NCBI GenBank assembly: GCA_025153445.1
Contig: JANZNS010000004.1
Span: 459,471 to 523,470, forward strand
Direction: 5' to 3'
Length of the DNA stretch: 64,000 nt
Source of the DNA: Marinobacter sp. BGYM27
Lineage (GTDB): Bacteria; Pseudomonadota; Gammaproteobacteria; Pseudomonadales; Oleiphilaceae
Shown: piece by piece, positions 1 through 9,185 of the stretch
Position numbering within the stretch: the first letter of the stretch is position 1
How the letters are laid out: each line of letters begins with the position of its first letter
The notes under the pieces: model-generated
Told to the model about the DNA's origin: nothing
Database searches by the model: none
The model's input: the letters and a program-made list of their open reading frames with translations, nothing else
Position numbers and translations under genes: made by a program

Positions 1-498
1 GGCGAAACGCTGGAAGCCGACATTATCGTATCGGCCACAGGATTGAATCTGGTTACCCTTGGCGGAGCGGACTTGCGGGTTGACGGTCAACAGATCAAGC
101 CCGCCGAGACCATGACTTACAAAGGCCTGATGCTCAGCGATATACCCAACCTGGCGTTAGTCGTTGGCTACACCAATGCGTCATGGACCCTCAAGGCCGA
201 TCTCACCAGCGAGTATGTGTGCCGGCTGATCAATTTCATGGATAAGCAGGGCTTTGATTACTGTACACCGGTGGTCAGCGCCGATGTGGAGCAGGAGCCT
301 TTTCTTGATCTGGATTCGGGCTATGTTCACCGAGCCGAGGCCCACCTGCCAAAACAGGGCGATCGCAAGCCTTGGAAGCTGTATCAGAACTACCTGCTGG
401 ATTTGGTGAATATGCGGTTTGGCCGCGTTGCCGACGGCGCGATGACCTTTGGGCGGGCTGGCGAACCCGCCACACAGGTGGCCGACCAACAGGCCTGA
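1..498 (+). CDS. Flavin-containing monooxygenase, C-terminal part (EthA-like)
   Basis: The reading frame is open from the first base, so only the last 165 residues are present. The segment begins with a DIIVSATG stretch, the ATG-type motif that follows the NADP-binding domain in class B flavin monooxygenases, and continues with PNLALVVGYTNASWTLKADL, a pattern familiar from EthA-type Baeyer-Villiger enzymes. Such enzymes use FAD, NADPH and oxygen to oxidise ketones or soft nucleophiles. The FAD-binding GxGxxG and the full fingerprint lie upstream of the window, so the substrate class cannot be judged. A strong hairpin follows the stop codon. Confidence 0.8.
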   Translation, partial: GETLEADIIVSATGLNLVTLGGADLRVDGQQIKPAETMTYKGLMLSDIPNLALVVGYTNASWTLKADLTSEYVCRLINFMDKQGFDYCTPVVSADVEQEPFLDLDSGYVHRAEAHLPKQGDRKPWKLYQNYLLDLVNMRFGRVADGAMTFGRAGEPATQVADQQA

Positions 499-508
499 GT
501 TGTGCTGA

Positions 509-561
509 CAGACGGGGTTTGGCAACACAAAGCAAAACATCGTCAAACCCCATCTGTTTTG
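509..561 (+). terminator. Intrinsic terminator after the monooxygenase gene
   Basis: A 13-base stem with one mismatch (arms 509-521 and 544-556) encloses a 22-base loop and is followed directly by TTTT. It starts 11 bases after the monooxygenase stop and separates it from the chemoreceptor gene. Confidence 0.65.
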
Positions 562-662
562 ACTCAAGGCAAAGCACGCTGACGCTCACAGTGCTATCTT
601 ACTGATAATTAGCATGGCATTTGTTCGCCATGCCTTCATTTTCAGGGATTTGCACGACCACC

Positions 663-1886
663 ATGATGACTCTGCTCAAAAACGCCAGGCTGAAGTACAA
701 GTTCTGGCTGCTCAATATTGTTGTTTTCACCGTACTGGTCGTTCTGGCCGGCTACGCCATAAGCGAGATTGCAGTCGCCACCGGCGAGACCTTTGAGGCC
801 GCCTTTGCGGAGCACGCCGGCGGCTTTGCCGGCATCGTGCTCGTGCTCATGCTGCTCGAAATGGCTGGTTCCCAGTTGCTGATCAGCTTTATCGAGCGGC
901 ATATACACCGCCTCAAGAACACCATGGTCGACGTGCAGCGCACCGGTAATCTCAGCCTGCGGGCCGATGTTGATTCCACCGATGAGATCGGCGAGATGGC
1001 GGAAGCTTTCAACGCCATGCAAGGGCGGACCGGGCATGCTGTGCTGAGCATGAAAGATGCCATCCACAGGCTCGAAGCGGAAGTCACCGCATTAACCGCT
1101 GCCACCGAACGCAGCCGCGATGAACTGAAACGCCAGCAGCAGGGAACTGATCGCTCAGCGGATGCCGTTGACGCCATGTTGACCGGGTTTCAGGGGATCG
1201 CCAGCCAGGCGGATAACGCCAAGGAACTATCCCGCGAGGCGCGACTGGCGGCTACGACCGGCCGAGATCGGGTCGCGCGCACATCAAACTCTATTCAAAA
1301 GTTGGCTGAAGTCATTGCCCAGTCTGCCAGCAGCGTCGAGGCGCTGGCCGAAAACAGCCGTGAAATCGGAAGCACGGTGACGGAGATTCAGGGCATCGCC
1401 GAACAGACCAACCTGCTGGCGCTCAACGCGGCCATCGAAGCCGCCAGAGCCGGCGAGCAGGGGCGCGGATTTGCAGTCGTCGCCGACGAGGTACGCAACC
1501 TGGCACGCCGGGTTCAGGATTCAACCGAGCAGATTCAGGGCACCATCGATCGCCTGCTCGCCACCATGGGATCAGCAGTTGAGCAGATGAACGCCAGCTC
1601 CGCCGATGCTTCCCGCTGCGTGGAGGAAGCCGATGCCGGCACGATCGCGCTGCAGGAAATCAATGCCGTCGTGCAGCAGATTGATGACACCAATCAGGAC
1701 ATTGCCCGCGTATCAGCCGATCAAACGGCTGCTACAGATGCAGTCCAGCACGACATCCAGAGTATCCGTGAAACAACCCAGAGCATGGTGGACCAGCTGG
1801 TCGACAGTGCCAGCATGAGCCAACGCCTGAAGGCGCTGATTGCCGAACTGGAAACTGTCGCCGCACAGGTGTCGGTGGATCAATAG
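663..1886 (+). CDS. Methyl-accepting chemotaxis protein with minimal periplasmic region
   Basis: A 407-residue chemoreceptor-like signalling protein. Residues about 13-37 and 54-77 are membrane helices separated by only about 16 residues, so there is no periplasmic ligand-binding domain. A HAMP-like segment follows (about 78-130), then a long coiled-coil with the highly conserved tip around residues 240-285 ([20 protein letters not shown] and [15 protein letters not shown]). The tip is the site where CheA and CheW bind in this family. I start at ATG 663, just before a basic segment that precedes the first helix; an upstream TTG at 621 would add 14 unlikely residues. No che genes are adjacent. 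It may sense energy state or membrane conditions, which is inference. Confidence 0.9.
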   Translation: MMTLLKNARLKYKFWLLNIVVFTVLVVLAGYAISEIAVATGETFEAAFAEHAGGFAGIVLVLMLLEMAGSQLLISFIERHIHRLKNTMVDVQRTGNLSLRADVDSTDEIGEMAEAFNAMQGRTGHAVLSMKDAIHRLEAEVTALTAATERSRDELKRQQQGTDRSADAVDAMLTGFQGIASQADNAKELSREARLAATTGRDRVARTSNSIQKLAEVIAQSASSVEALAENSREIGSTVTEIQGIAEQTNLLALNAAIEAARAGEQGRGFAVVADEVRNLARRVQDSTEQIQGTIDRLLATMGSAVEQMNASSADASRCVEEADAGTIALQEINAVVQQIDDTNQDIARVSADQTAATDAVQHDIQSIRETTQSMVDQLVDSASMSQRLKALIAELETVAAQVSVDQ

Positions 1887-1889
1887 GCG

Positions 1890-2327
1890 CTAGCGTTTGA
1901 CGTTCCAGCGGCGCTGCATTTCAAGGAACAGGAATGACGCCGTCCAGGTGATCAGTACCAGCCCGGTCAGGGCTTCGATGCCGGTGAGATAGCGCAAGGC
2001 TCCGTGGGGTTCGATGTCACCGAATCCCAGGGTGGTAAAGGTCGTGATCGAGAAATAGGAGCAGTCCAGCAAGGTGCCGGCAAAGTTGCCTTCGAAATAG
2101 CCCCAGTTTGGTGTGTGGTGCATCCAGTAATACGCCAGCGCGAACATCCAAACCTCAACAAGATGCGCGAAAAGAGTACCAAATACGCCAATTACGATAC
2201 GAAAACGATGGAACATATCCATGCGGGCCAGCAATCGTGACAGCCACGACAGGCACAGGTAATGCACCAGAATAGCCAGCGAGGCCACCAGACCGGTAAC
2301 GGCGAAAATAGTGAAAATTGAATGCAT
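1890..2327 (-). CDS. Two-pore-helix type potassium channel family protein
   Basis: A 145-residue membrane protein with helices near residues 4-28, 42-66 and 116-137. Between the last two is a pore segment with the filter-like sequence TTLGFGD (residues 98-104), a variant of the TVGYGD potassium filter in which GFG replaces GYG. This is the Ion_trans_2 type of simple channel subunit, expected to work as a tetramer in the inner membrane. There is no cytosolic RCK or nucleotide-binding domain. It converges on the chemoreceptor gene with a gap of three bases. Confidence 0.8.
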   Translation of the reverse strand: MHSIFTIFAVTGLVASLAILVHYLCLSWLSRLLARMDMFHRFRIVIGVFGTLFAHLVEVWMFALAYYWMHHTPNWGYFEGNFAGTLLDCSYFSITTFTTLGFGDIEPHGALRYLTGIEALTGLVLITWTASFLFLEMQRRWNVKR

Positions 2328-2465
2328 TCGGTTTAGCTGCCTCGCCTGATCGTGAAAAGTCTGTCGTTATCCACCCCCAGTTTAGACCAACCTGTGTCCG
2401 GCCTCACCGTCGCCATTGCTTCAGGGCTGTGGCACTATGGCTCACACCAAAACAATCCCATTAAC

Positions 2466-2580
2466 GTCGCCAGGGGAGTCCTGCTTAACGCAGGTCTGAG
2501 AATGCGGCGGTGGCATCGATCGGCCATCCGCCCTAAACCCTGGAACCTGATCCGGTTAACACCGGCGGAGGAAGTGCGAC
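2466..2580 (+). promoter_or_regulatory. TPP riboswitch (THI element)
   Basis: The conserved parts of the thiamine pyrophosphate aptamer are in order: GGGGAGTC, a P3 hairpin CCTGC/GCAGG, the pyrimidine-binding CTGAGA (2495-2500), an extra optional stem (about 2505-2532), ACCC, then CCTGATCCGGTTAACACCGG with the CCGG/CCGG P5 stem and GGAGGAAG. P1 is closed by GTCGC (2466-2470) pairing with GCGAC (2576-2580), which directly abuts the ATG at 2581. The only Shine-Dalgarno sequence, GGAGGAAG (2567-2574), lies inside the aptamer. Ligand binding should therefore block ribosome access directly, without a separate expression platform. Confidence 0.93.
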
Positions 2581-3951
2581 ATGATAGTAACAGCCTCGCT
2601 TGCGCTGGCAGGCGCTCTTATTCTCTTTACCTGGCTCGGCTTGCGGGCCCGTCTGGCTGACGGCGGTCTGGATGACTACATCACCGCCCGCAACAGCCAG
2701 GGTGCCCAGGCCATTGGCTTGTCTTTTCTTGCCTCCGGCATGGGGGCCTGGATTCTGTTTGCGCCGCCGGAAGTGGGCGCACTGGTCGGCCCGGTCGCCC
2801 TTGCCGGATATGCCGTCGGCGCGGCGCTGCCGTTTATTGTGTTCGCCTTTTGTGGCCCGGCTATTCGCCGATACCTGCCCGAAGGACGCAGCATTGGTGA
2901 GTTTGCCCAGGCCTGCTACGGCAACGGCGTACGCCGCTGGGTGGCGATCATCTCTGTCCTTTATATGCTCTGCTTCCTGACAGCAGAGCTGACCGCTATC
3001 GGCGCCATTACCAACCTGTTGTCCGATCTTAACGGCAATATCGCGGTTATCGCTGTCGCTGTGACCACGTTGATCTACACCGCCTGGGGCGGACTGCGAG
3101 CCAGCCTTGAAACCGATCGTTGGCAGGCGTTGCTGTTGCTGGCGTTGCTTGTTGTGGTGGCCTTCGTTGCTTTACCGCAGCTCCCCAATGCATTCGATGC
3201 GGCCAAACTGCCGGATATTCCTGTGACCGCATCGCTGAGCGTTGCGCTGACGCTGGTGATTGCCGTGACCGCCGCCAACCTGTTCCATCAAGGCTATTGG
3301 CAACGACTCTGGGCCGCCGAAGACGACGCTGCGCTGGGCCGGGGCGCTATGCTGGGCGGCGGCGTTACCGTATTGGTCGTCGCACTGGTGGGCGCCCTGG
3401 GCATTGCAGCATCACTGAGCCTGGACGACATCGGCACACCGCCAATCCCGTTCTTTGCGTTGCTGACACAGGCACCGGCTTGGCTCGGGATAGTCGCACT
3501 GGTGCTGGCGCTTTGCCTGGTGGCGTCATCGGTCGACACATTACAGAACGCGCTGGCGTCCCTGGCGGTGACCGAAAAGCAGGGCCTGTCACTAACGTCT
3601 GCCCGCTGGTTTACCTGTCTGCTGATGATTCCGGTCGTGCTGATTGCCTTGCAGGGTTACTCGGTACTACGTCTGTTTCTGATCGCGGACTTGCTGTGCG
3701 CCACGGCGGTCATTCCGGTATTGCTGGGACTCTGGTCAAGAATGACAACACCGGCGGCGGTTGCCGGCGCACTGGCAGGGCTTGTGGGCGCAGTACTGCC
3801 CGGCGCAGTGAGCACGGGTAGCATGATGGCCGGGCTTGAAGCTGCCAGTTTCCCCGGCGGCATTCCCACGCTTGCGCCTTATCTGGGCGCTCTGTGCGCA
3901 TCGACTCTTGTCAGCGTTGCTGTTGCGCTGGTGGCACCCAAAAAGCGCTAA
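2581..3951 (+). CDS. Sodium:solute symporter (SSS) family, probable thiamine or precursor transporter
   Basis: A 456-residue protein with about 12-13 membrane helices. Residues 165-182 read IYTAWGGLRASLETDRWQ, the signature of the sodium-solute symporter family (YTxxGGLxAxxxTDxxQ). The family uses the sodium gradient to take up small organic solutes. Substrate assignment rests on the TPP riboswitch that ends at its start codon: SSS members under TPP control have been predicted as thiamine or hydroxymethylpyrimidine carriers and named ThiV. I infer that role here; it is not proven by sequence. A strong hairpin lies 11 bases after the stop, so this looks monocistronic. Confidence 0.85.
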   Translation: MIVTASLALAGALILFTWLGLRARLADGGLDDYITARNSQGAQAIGLSFLASGMGAWILFAPPEVGALVGPVALAGYAVGAALPFIVFAFCGPAIRRYLPEGRSIGEFAQACYGNGVRRWVAIISVLYMLCFLTAELTAIGAITNLLSDLNGNIAVIAVAVTTLIYTAWGGLRASLETDRWQALLLLALLVVVAFVALPQLPNAFDAAKLPDIPVTASLSVALTLVIAVTAANLFHQGYWQRLWAAEDDAALGRGAMLGGGVTVLVVALVGALGIAASLSLDDIGTPPIPFFALLTQAPAWLGIVALVLALCLVASSVDTLQNALASLAVTEKQGLSLTSARWFTCLLMIPVVLIALQGYSVLRLFLIADLLCATAVIPVLLGLWSRMTTPAAVAGALAGLVGAVLPGAVSTGSMMAGLEAASFPGGIPTLAPYLGALCASTLVSVAVALVAPKKR

Positions 3952-3962
3952 ACTCCAGGATT

Positions 3963-4006
3963 ACCGGGTCATAGCGACATCATCCGTCGCGGACCCGGTC
4001 CGCTTT
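3963..4006 (+). terminator. Intrinsic terminator after the SSS transporter
   Basis: Perfect 8-base arms ACCGGGTC (3963-3970) and GACCCGGT (3992-3999), with an inner GCGAC/GTCGC stem, are followed by CCGCTTTT. The rest of the 362-base gap to the next gene carries no gene that I can see. Confidence 0.65.
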
Positions 4007-4141
4007 TGACGGCACTCACACGCCAACCGTCCACTATTTCGGACACTGTACAGGTTTCCATACACGTCACAGATACCTCCTTGTCCTCCCGCTATCAGGC
4101 CTTCCGACCCCATCGTTTATCAGCTCTGTAGATGCCGACTG

Positions 4142-4155
4142 TCCGGAATTCCGGA
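4142..4155. promoter_or_regulatory. Perfect 14-base palindrome, possible activator site
   Basis: TCCGGAATTCCGGA is a perfect palindrome about 65 bases upstream of the candidate sigma-54 promoter of the PHB depolymerase gene. Its position would suit an enhancer-binding protein. No direct evidence of binding. Confidence 0.3.
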
Positions 4156-4219
4156 TACTTTTTATACAGGTCATCCAAAGAACAGTAACAACCAATTGTT
4201 TTAAAACGCTTTATTAAAC

Positions 4220-4235
4220 TGGCACAAGATCCGCT
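4220..4235 (+). promoter_or_regulatory. Candidate sigma-54 promoter of the PHB depolymerase gene
   Basis: The sequence TGGCACAAGATCCGCT carries a perfect -24 half (TGGCAC) and a -12 GC at the correct ten-base spacing from the GG. The -12 half is imperfect (CCGCT instead of TTGCT). Transcription would begin near 4246, leaving about 68 untranslated bases before the ATG at 4314. Confidence 0.45.
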
Positions 4236-4313
4236 TCGGTTTATTACCGGTCAACAGTATCAAGCCTTAACGGCGCCGGCGTTCCATACAAAAACAATCA
4301 CAGGAAGAAAAAC

Positions 4314-6005
4314 ATGTCGATCCGAGTCACTCTTGCGATCATAGCCATGGCAGTGCTCGCCATAACGAACCCGTCCCATGCCGGGACGCTTACCTCCGAT
4401 ACCCTTGCAGCGGGGAGCCAGTCCGGATCCCGCGACCGTCAATACCAAGTGTATGTACCTGACAATCTAACAACACCTGCGCCCATGGTGATGGCCCTGC
4501 ATGGTTGCAGCCAGACCCAGGCCAACGTCATGAATGAATGGGGGTTGCAAGCTGCAGCCGACCAGTATGGATTCATCCTGGTTACGCCTTTCATTACCAG
4601 CTACGACGGCCTTAGAAACCAGAACTGTTGGGGATTCTGGTTCGACCAGCATCGTCATGAGGGTGCCGGCGAGCCACAGGATCTCGTACGGATCGGCCAG
4701 GCCATTGAAAGCCAATACAGCGTGGACGCTGATCGACGCTACATCACAGGCTTGTCATCGGGTGGCGCAATGGCAGAGGTAGCCGCCATTACGCACAACG
4801 AATACTGGGCTGCTGCTGCGTCGGCTTCCGGCCTCCCCTATGGCGAAGATGCCGGCTCAGTGTCATTGTCTGGCCAATGTCCGGGCAGTGCGACGTTTCA
4901 CAGTGTCAGCCGTGTCGCCAGCGACATTGAACAGGAGCTGAACGACAGTTACCCCATTCCAATGATGGTGCTGCAAAGTGAAAACGACTGCACAGTAGTG
5001 CAGCCCGCGGGCCGCAATATCCGCGACGCCCATTTGCGGGTGTTTGGAGACAGCAGCCATGACACTCCGATCACAGCGCGCCAGAGCGAGTCCGACTGCT
5101 CGCCCGCCTATCAGAATGACTACCAGTGTGTGCACACCGTCTACGGCAATGGCGACGGTCGTTCGGTGGTTGAAACCGTTTTCTTTGACGGTCCGATCAA
5201 TACGGCCAATTCAACCGATACAAACCACGGCCACTTCTGGGTCGGTGGTGTTAACGGCAGCGAAGGTCCATGGGCCGTAAGGGCCGGGCCCAGCTATCCG
5301 GATATTATCTGGGATTTCTTCAACCGCCACAGCCGCACTGGCTCCGTCAGCAATGGCCAGCCGACAATAACCGTGCTGGGCGACAACCCACTCGATCTGA
5401 CACTGGACCAGAGTTTCAGCGATCCCGGCGCAACCGCAACCGATCCTGAAGACGGCAATCTCAGCGTCAACGCTGATTGCAGCTCAGTCGACACTTCTCA
5501 GGCAGGAGATTACACCTGCCAGTACACCGCAACTGACTCCGATAGCAATACAGTGGCCCGCACGCGCACGGTCCGGGTAACCGATCCGTCCGCACCCACA
5601 GCGTCCTGTGCCACCGAAATTGCGTCGCCCAGTGCTCACGTCACAGCAGGACGTGCCGAGAAAGGTGGCAGCTTCAACCTGCGCGCACTTTCGTTGACTG
5701 ACCGGCAGGACATAGGGGCATCCTACGACACCTGGTCATCCGTCACTCTGCATGAAGGCGAGCCCGGCACCTGGTACGCGGCAGAGCCTGAGGCATGCCG
5801 CACTGGCGGTGGCAATAATGGGGGTGGTCAGCCATGCGAAGAGAGGTACGGCAGCAACCTTCAGCACCAGAACGCCAACCGCGCCTATTACCAGATGGGA
5901 TATTTCACCGTCGGTGGTGACGATGCGCTGGGCGCTATATCCGGCGGCTACAACTGGGTCTACGAGGCGGCACCCGGGGAGTATCGCGTCGGTCAGTGCC
6001 CATAA
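4314..6005 (+). CDS. Extracellular short-chain PHA (PHB) depolymerase
   Basis: A 563-residue secreted esterase. Residues 1-23 are a signal peptide ending in SHA. The catalytic domain (about 25-335) has the oxyanion motif HGC (63-65) and the lipase box GLSSG (146-150, nucleophile Ser148); the likely catalytic histidine lies in the TNHGHFWVGG segment near its end. This is the order of a type 1 depolymerase domain. An Ig-like linker domain follows (about 346-425, PTITVLGDNPLDL to TRTVRVTD) and then a C-terminal region of about 130 residues that should bind the polymer. It would cut extracellular poly(3-hydroxybutyrate) into oligomers. The next gene encodes an oligomer hydrolase, which supports the assignment. 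Confidence 0.88.
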   Translation: MSIRVTLAIIAMAVLAITNPSHAGTLTSDTLAAGSQSGSRDRQYQVYVPDNLTTPAPMVMALHGCSQTQANVMNEWGLQAAADQYGFILVTPFITSYDGLRNQNCWGFWFDQHRHEGAGEPQDLVRIGQAIESQYSVDADRRYITGLSSGGAMAEVAAITHNEYWAAAASASGLPYGEDAGSVSLSGQCPGSATFHSVSRVASDIEQELNDSYPIPMMVLQSENDCTVVQPAGRNIRDAHLRVFGDSSHDTPITARQSESDCSPAYQNDYQCVHTVYGNGDGRSVVETVFFDGPINTANSTDTNHGHFWVGGVNGSEGPWAVRAGPSYPDIIWDFFNRHSRTGSVSNGQPTITVLGDNPLDLTLDQSFSDPGATATDPEDGNLSVNADCSSVDTSQAGDYTCQYTATDSDSNTVARTRTVRVTDPSAPTASCATEIASPSAHVTAGRAEKGGSFNLRALSLTDRQDIGASYDTWSSVTLHEGEPGTWYAAEPEACRTGGGNNGGGQPCEERYGSNLQHQNANRAYYQMGYFTVGGDDALGAISGGYNWVYEAAPGEYRVGQCP

Positions 6006-6014
6006 CCTGAATCT

Positions 6015-6054
6015 CACCACACCCGTGTCCTTTTCTCGCGGGTGTGGTGTTTTA
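6015..6054 (+). terminator. Intrinsic terminator after the PHB depolymerase
   Basis: A perfect 11-base stem (6015-6025 with 6039-6049, CACCACACCCG arm) with a 13-base loop is followed by TTTT. It starts 10 bases after the stop, so the two PHB genes are probably separate units or linked by read-through. Confidence 0.8.
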
Positions 6055-6093
6055 ACAACCGTCCAATAACAACAATATTCCGGAGACTAAACC

Positions 6094-8226
6094 ATGCAAA
6101 GGACGCTTTTATATTTGTTCATAACGGCCTCGACCCTCGGTCTGAGCGCCTGCAATGACAGTGATAAAGACGACGACAATGCGGCACTCAACCAACCACC
6201 CGCGTTCCTCAGCGGCGAGGTACACCACAACCGGTACGATGGCAGCAGCAATGACTTGCTGACCGCAGGGCTCGGGGCCAGTGGTCTGGCCGGGTCAGCA
6301 CCTGCATTTGCCGATCCGCTCAATCCTTCGCCAGAAGAGTTGCGTACGCTGGCGATCTACAACAACTACCGGGCGCTGGTGGATACCTCTGCAAACGGTG
6401 GCTATGGCACCCTTTTTGGTCCACAGGTGGATGCTCAGGACAGTGAAGGCCGCGTCGCTGGTGATGAATACCTCGCCTTTATGACGGTTGGCGACAACAA
6501 CAGCGTACCCGTCACCGCGATGGTTCAGATTCCCGACAGTTTTGATCCCGCCAATGCCTGCATGGTCACCGCGCCATCGTCCGGTTCACGGGGGATTTAC
6601 GGTGCTATTGGCACGGCCGGCGAGTGGGGGCTGAAAAAGGGCTGCGCTGTGGTCTATACCGACAAGGGCAGCGGCACCGGCGCAGATAATATGGCGACCG
6701 GCACGACCCAGCGGATCGACGGCACACTGACGATGGATACCCGTGAGCCGGTGCAGTTCCGTAGCGATCTCAGTGCAGCCGAGAGGGCGGCGTTCAATAC
6801 TGCCACTCCCGACCGTTTTGCGTTCAAGCACGCCCATTCAAAGGTGAATCCTGAAGCCGATTGGGGGCAGTATGTGCTGCAGTCCATCCGGTTCGGTTTC
6901 TACGTGCTCAACGAACAGTTTGGTGAGGAGACGCCGGAGGGCGGGCACAGAATAACCGTAACACCGGCTAACACGCTGGTGATTGCCTCATCCGTATCCA
7001 ACGGCGGCGGTGCCTCGGTGCGGGCGGCAGAACAGGACAGTCTGGGCCTGATTGACGGCGTTGCCGTATCCGAGCCCAACGTCAATCCGGTAGTGGATAG
7101 CAGCCTGTCGATTCGTCAGGGCAGCCAGCCGGCAATTACCGGTCACAGCCGCAGCCTGTTTGACTACACCACTGCGATTGCGGTTTATCAGGGCTGCGCC
7201 AACCGGGCTCCGAATGTGCGGGATGATGCGCCGTTTAACGCTGCGCTCAACAATGTGCCCGCCAATGAAAACGCCTGCGCAGCGCTCGCCGCCAAAGGAC
7301 TGGTGACCGGCGCCGACCTTGATGCCCGCGCCGCCGACGCCCAGCGCATTCTGGAGCAGGATTACGGCATTCAGCCGGAGCAGAATCTGGTCGCCCCCAG
7401 CCACTTCGGTGCCAATGTCGCCCAGAGTATTGCGATGACCTACGCCAACGCTTACGGCCGGTTCGGTGTCGAGGACCGGTTGTGCGGGCTCAGCTTTGCG
7501 GCGACCAACGCCAGTGATGGCAGCGTTATGCCACTGTCGGCCACGCAGGAAGCCGCGCTGTTTTCCGCCAGCAACGGTATTCCGCCCACCGCAGGCGTGA
7601 ATCTGGTGTTCGATGATGCGACCGGCATGCCGACCAATCTTTCGCTCAGCACGTCGCCCAGCAGCGGCCTGCAGGACTATGGCCTGGACGCTTTGCTTTG
7701 CCTGCGCAGTCTTGCTCAGAACAGCGATGCGGTATCCGGAGCGGCCCTGTCAGGTGCTGCTTCCGCTAATGCGACAAGGATTGCGGATGGTATTGAAAAG
7801 GTGAGAGCTACCGGTGACCTGCAGGGCAAGCCGGCGATTGTCGTCACCGGTCGTGCCGACGCCATACTGCCCATCAATCACACCTCACGGCCCTACTACG
7901 GGCTGAATCAGAAGATTGAAGGCGGCAGTAGCGGCCTGCGTTACTACGAGGTGCTTCACGCCCATCACCTGGACGCGTTCAATGCGTTTCCCGGCTTTGA
8001 TGCGCGCTATGTCCCGCTGCACCGGTATTACATTCAGGCACTGGATCTGATGTACGACCACCTGAAACAAGGTAGTGCGCTACCGCCCAGTCAGGTCGTG
8101 CGTACCACACCTCGCGGCACTGGCGCGCCCGCACTGACAGCGGCGAATGTACCACCAATCGCGGCCGCACCTGATGCGGCAGACCGCATCACCTTCGAAG
8201 CCGGTGAGGTTCGCATTCCTGATTAG
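6094..8226 (+). CDS. D-(-)-3-hydroxybutyrate oligomer hydrolase, lipoprotein form
   Basis: A 710-residue protein of the 3HB-oligomer hydrolase family, which cleaves soluble 3-hydroxybutyrate oligomers released by PHB depolymerase to monomers. The N-terminus [20 protein letters not shown] ends in a lipobox with Cys20, followed by Asn-Asp, so it should be an anchored lipoprotein. Family landmarks include [30 protein letters not shown] and [10 protein letters not shown] (299-308), in which Ser302 is the likely nucleophile. Length fits the family. Start ATG 6094 follows a CCGGAGACTAAACC leader. Together with the upstream gene it makes a complete extracellular PHB-to-monomer route. Confidence 0.88.
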   Translation: MQRTLLYLFITASTLGLSACNDSDKDDDNAALNQPPAFLSGEVHHNRYDGSSNDLLTAGLGASGLAGSAPAFADPLNPSPEELRTLAIYNNYRALVDTSANGGYGTLFGPQVDAQDSEGRVAGDEYLAFMTVGDNNSVPVTAMVQIPDSFDPANACMVTAPSSGSRGIYGAIGTAGEWGLKKGCAVVYTDKGSGTGADNMATGTTQRIDGTLTMDTREPVQFRSDLSAAERAAFNTATPDRFAFKHAHSKVNPEADWGQYVLQSIRFGFYVLNEQFGEETPEGGHRITVTPANTLVIASSVSNGGGASVRAAEQDSLGLIDGVAVSEPNVNPVVDSSLSIRQGSQPAITGHSRSLFDYTTAIAVYQGCANRAPNVRDDAPFNAALNNVPANENACAALAAKGLVTGADLDARAADAQRILEQDYGIQPEQNLVAPSHFGANVAQSIAMTYANAYGRFGVEDRLCGLSFAATNASDGSVMPLSATQEAALFSASNGIPPTAGVNLVFDDATGMPTNLSLSTSPSSGLQDYGLDALLCLRSLAQNSDAVSGAALSGAASANATRIADGIEKVRATGDLQGKPAIVVTGRADAILPINHTSRPYYGLNQKIEGGSSGLRYYEVLHAHHLDAFNAFPGFDARYVPLHRYYIQALDLMYDHLKQGSALPPSQVVRTTPRGTGAPALTAANVPPIAAAPDAADRITFEAGEVRIPD

Positions 8227-8240
8227 AGGCTCGACTCAAT

Positions 8241-8264
8241 AGGTCGCCAGCCCTGTTGGCGGCC
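8241..8264. terminator. Hairpin between convergent genes
   Basis: Arms AGGTCGCCA (8241-8249) and TGGCGGCCT (8256-8264) form a nine-base stem with one wobble pair and a six-base loop. It sits between the convergent oligomer hydrolase and lipoprotein genes and touches the latter's stop codon. It lacks a clear U-tract on either strand. Confidence 0.35.
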
Positions 8265-8605
8265 TACTCCAGATCAATTCGGCGAATGGCCGTTTGGAGG
8301 AAGGCGGCTTTGACTTCAAACTGGGATTTGAGGGTCGGATCACGGGTTGCATCCCGCTGGCTTTCGACGCCTTTGAGTTCCTGCACCAGCCAGCCGCGAA
8401 TCATCACGTAGTAGCGACTGTCGGTGCCATATTCCACAATCGTGCGCAACGAGGCGGACTGCTCTGGCGCATCAATTGCCGCCTCGACCGCCTGCACCAT
8501 TTCGCCGATTTCCTCATTGTCGCTCGGTACACTCTGGCAGGCCGACAACACGGCCAGACAGGTGGCAATCATTACCGCAAGCAAGGTCATGGTGACTGCT
8601 TTCAT
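8264..8605 (-). CDS. Small lipoprotein of unknown function
   Basis: A 113-residue protein with a signal sequence ending in the lipobox LSAC (Cys23) and an acidic mature part without a domain that I recognise. Its ATG overlaps the stop of the upstream kinase gene (ATGA), so the two are co-translated. No transmembrane helix beyond the signal. Function unknown. Confidence 0.7.
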   Translation of the reverse strand: MKAVTMTLLAVMIATCLAVLSACQSVPSDNEEIGEMVQAVEAAIDAPEQSASLRTIVEYGTDSRYYVMIRGWLVQELKGVESQRDATRDPTLKSQFEVKAAFLQTAIRRIDLE

Positions 8606-9129
8606 TGGCTATTATCCTTATCCGATCGGTTATTGGCGTCTGCTACCCGCTTGAGTGCTGCTTCTATTTCATCACAGGCCTGATCGTGGCTGAGCCGATC
8701 ACAATCGATGGTGATATCCGCGTACCGGGTATAGAGCGCATATCGCTCGTCAAACAGATCGTCGAGGGTTTGATCCGGGCGCTTTGAGATGCCCCGAAGG
8801 CTGAAATCGCCGATCCGCGTTTTAACCGTATCAAGCGTGACGTTGAGAAAGACAACCTGGCCACGGGCGTTCAGATGGCGCATGGCCTTATCACTGTATA
8901 CCGCGCTTCCGCCGGTGGCGATGACATGATGATCCAGCTCGACCTCGCATAGCACCCGCTCTTCAATCCCACGGAGCGCGGCATAGCCTTCGGAGTTGAC
9001 GATCTCCTGCAGGCTCCGGCCTTCCGCCGCCTGAATCAACAGGTCTGTATCGACAAAATTGCGGGCAATACGCTTGGCAAGCAACACGCCCACCGTGCTT
9101 TTACCGGAGCCGGGCATGCCAATCAGCAC
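8602..9129 (-). CDS. Shikimate kinase family protein
   Basis: A P-loop kinase of about 175 residues. Visible landmarks are the Walker A GMPGSGKST, the DTD motif (shikimate-binding aspartate), LRGIEE (substrate-binding arginine), ATGGSAVY and the ERYALYTRYAD segment, all in the order of shikimate kinase, which phosphorylates shikimate in aromatic amino-acid synthesis. The usual GGG is GGS here and no aroB neighbour is present, so it may be a second or specialised copy. The GTG at 9129 has no well-spaced ribosome site; a CTG at 9141 sits seven bases after GGGAGG and would give an MTNIVLIGMPG start. It is followed by an overlapping lipoprotein gene. Confidence 0.8.
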   Translation of the reverse strand: MLIGMPGSGKSTVGVLLAKRIARNFVDTDLLIQAAEGRSLQEIVNSEGYAALRGIEERVLCEVELDHHVIATGGSAVYSDKAMRHLNARGQVVFLNVTLDTVKTRIGDFSLRGISKRPDQTLDDLFDERYALYTRYADITIDCDRLSHDQACDEIEAALKRVADANNRSDKDNSQ

Positions 9130-9185
9130 AATGTTAGTCAGGGGAATACCTCCCGCCTGTCAGCCTGCAACTGGCCCACAGAGCA

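Noticed and set aside
3120..3821. 233-codon frame inside the SSS transporter gene
   Set aside because: Arg/Gly/Cys-rich shadow frame of a clear transporter gene on the same strand.
8602..9129. Assignment as the main aroK gene
   Set aside because: No aroB next to it and GGG replaced by GGS, so I give the family only, not a symbol.
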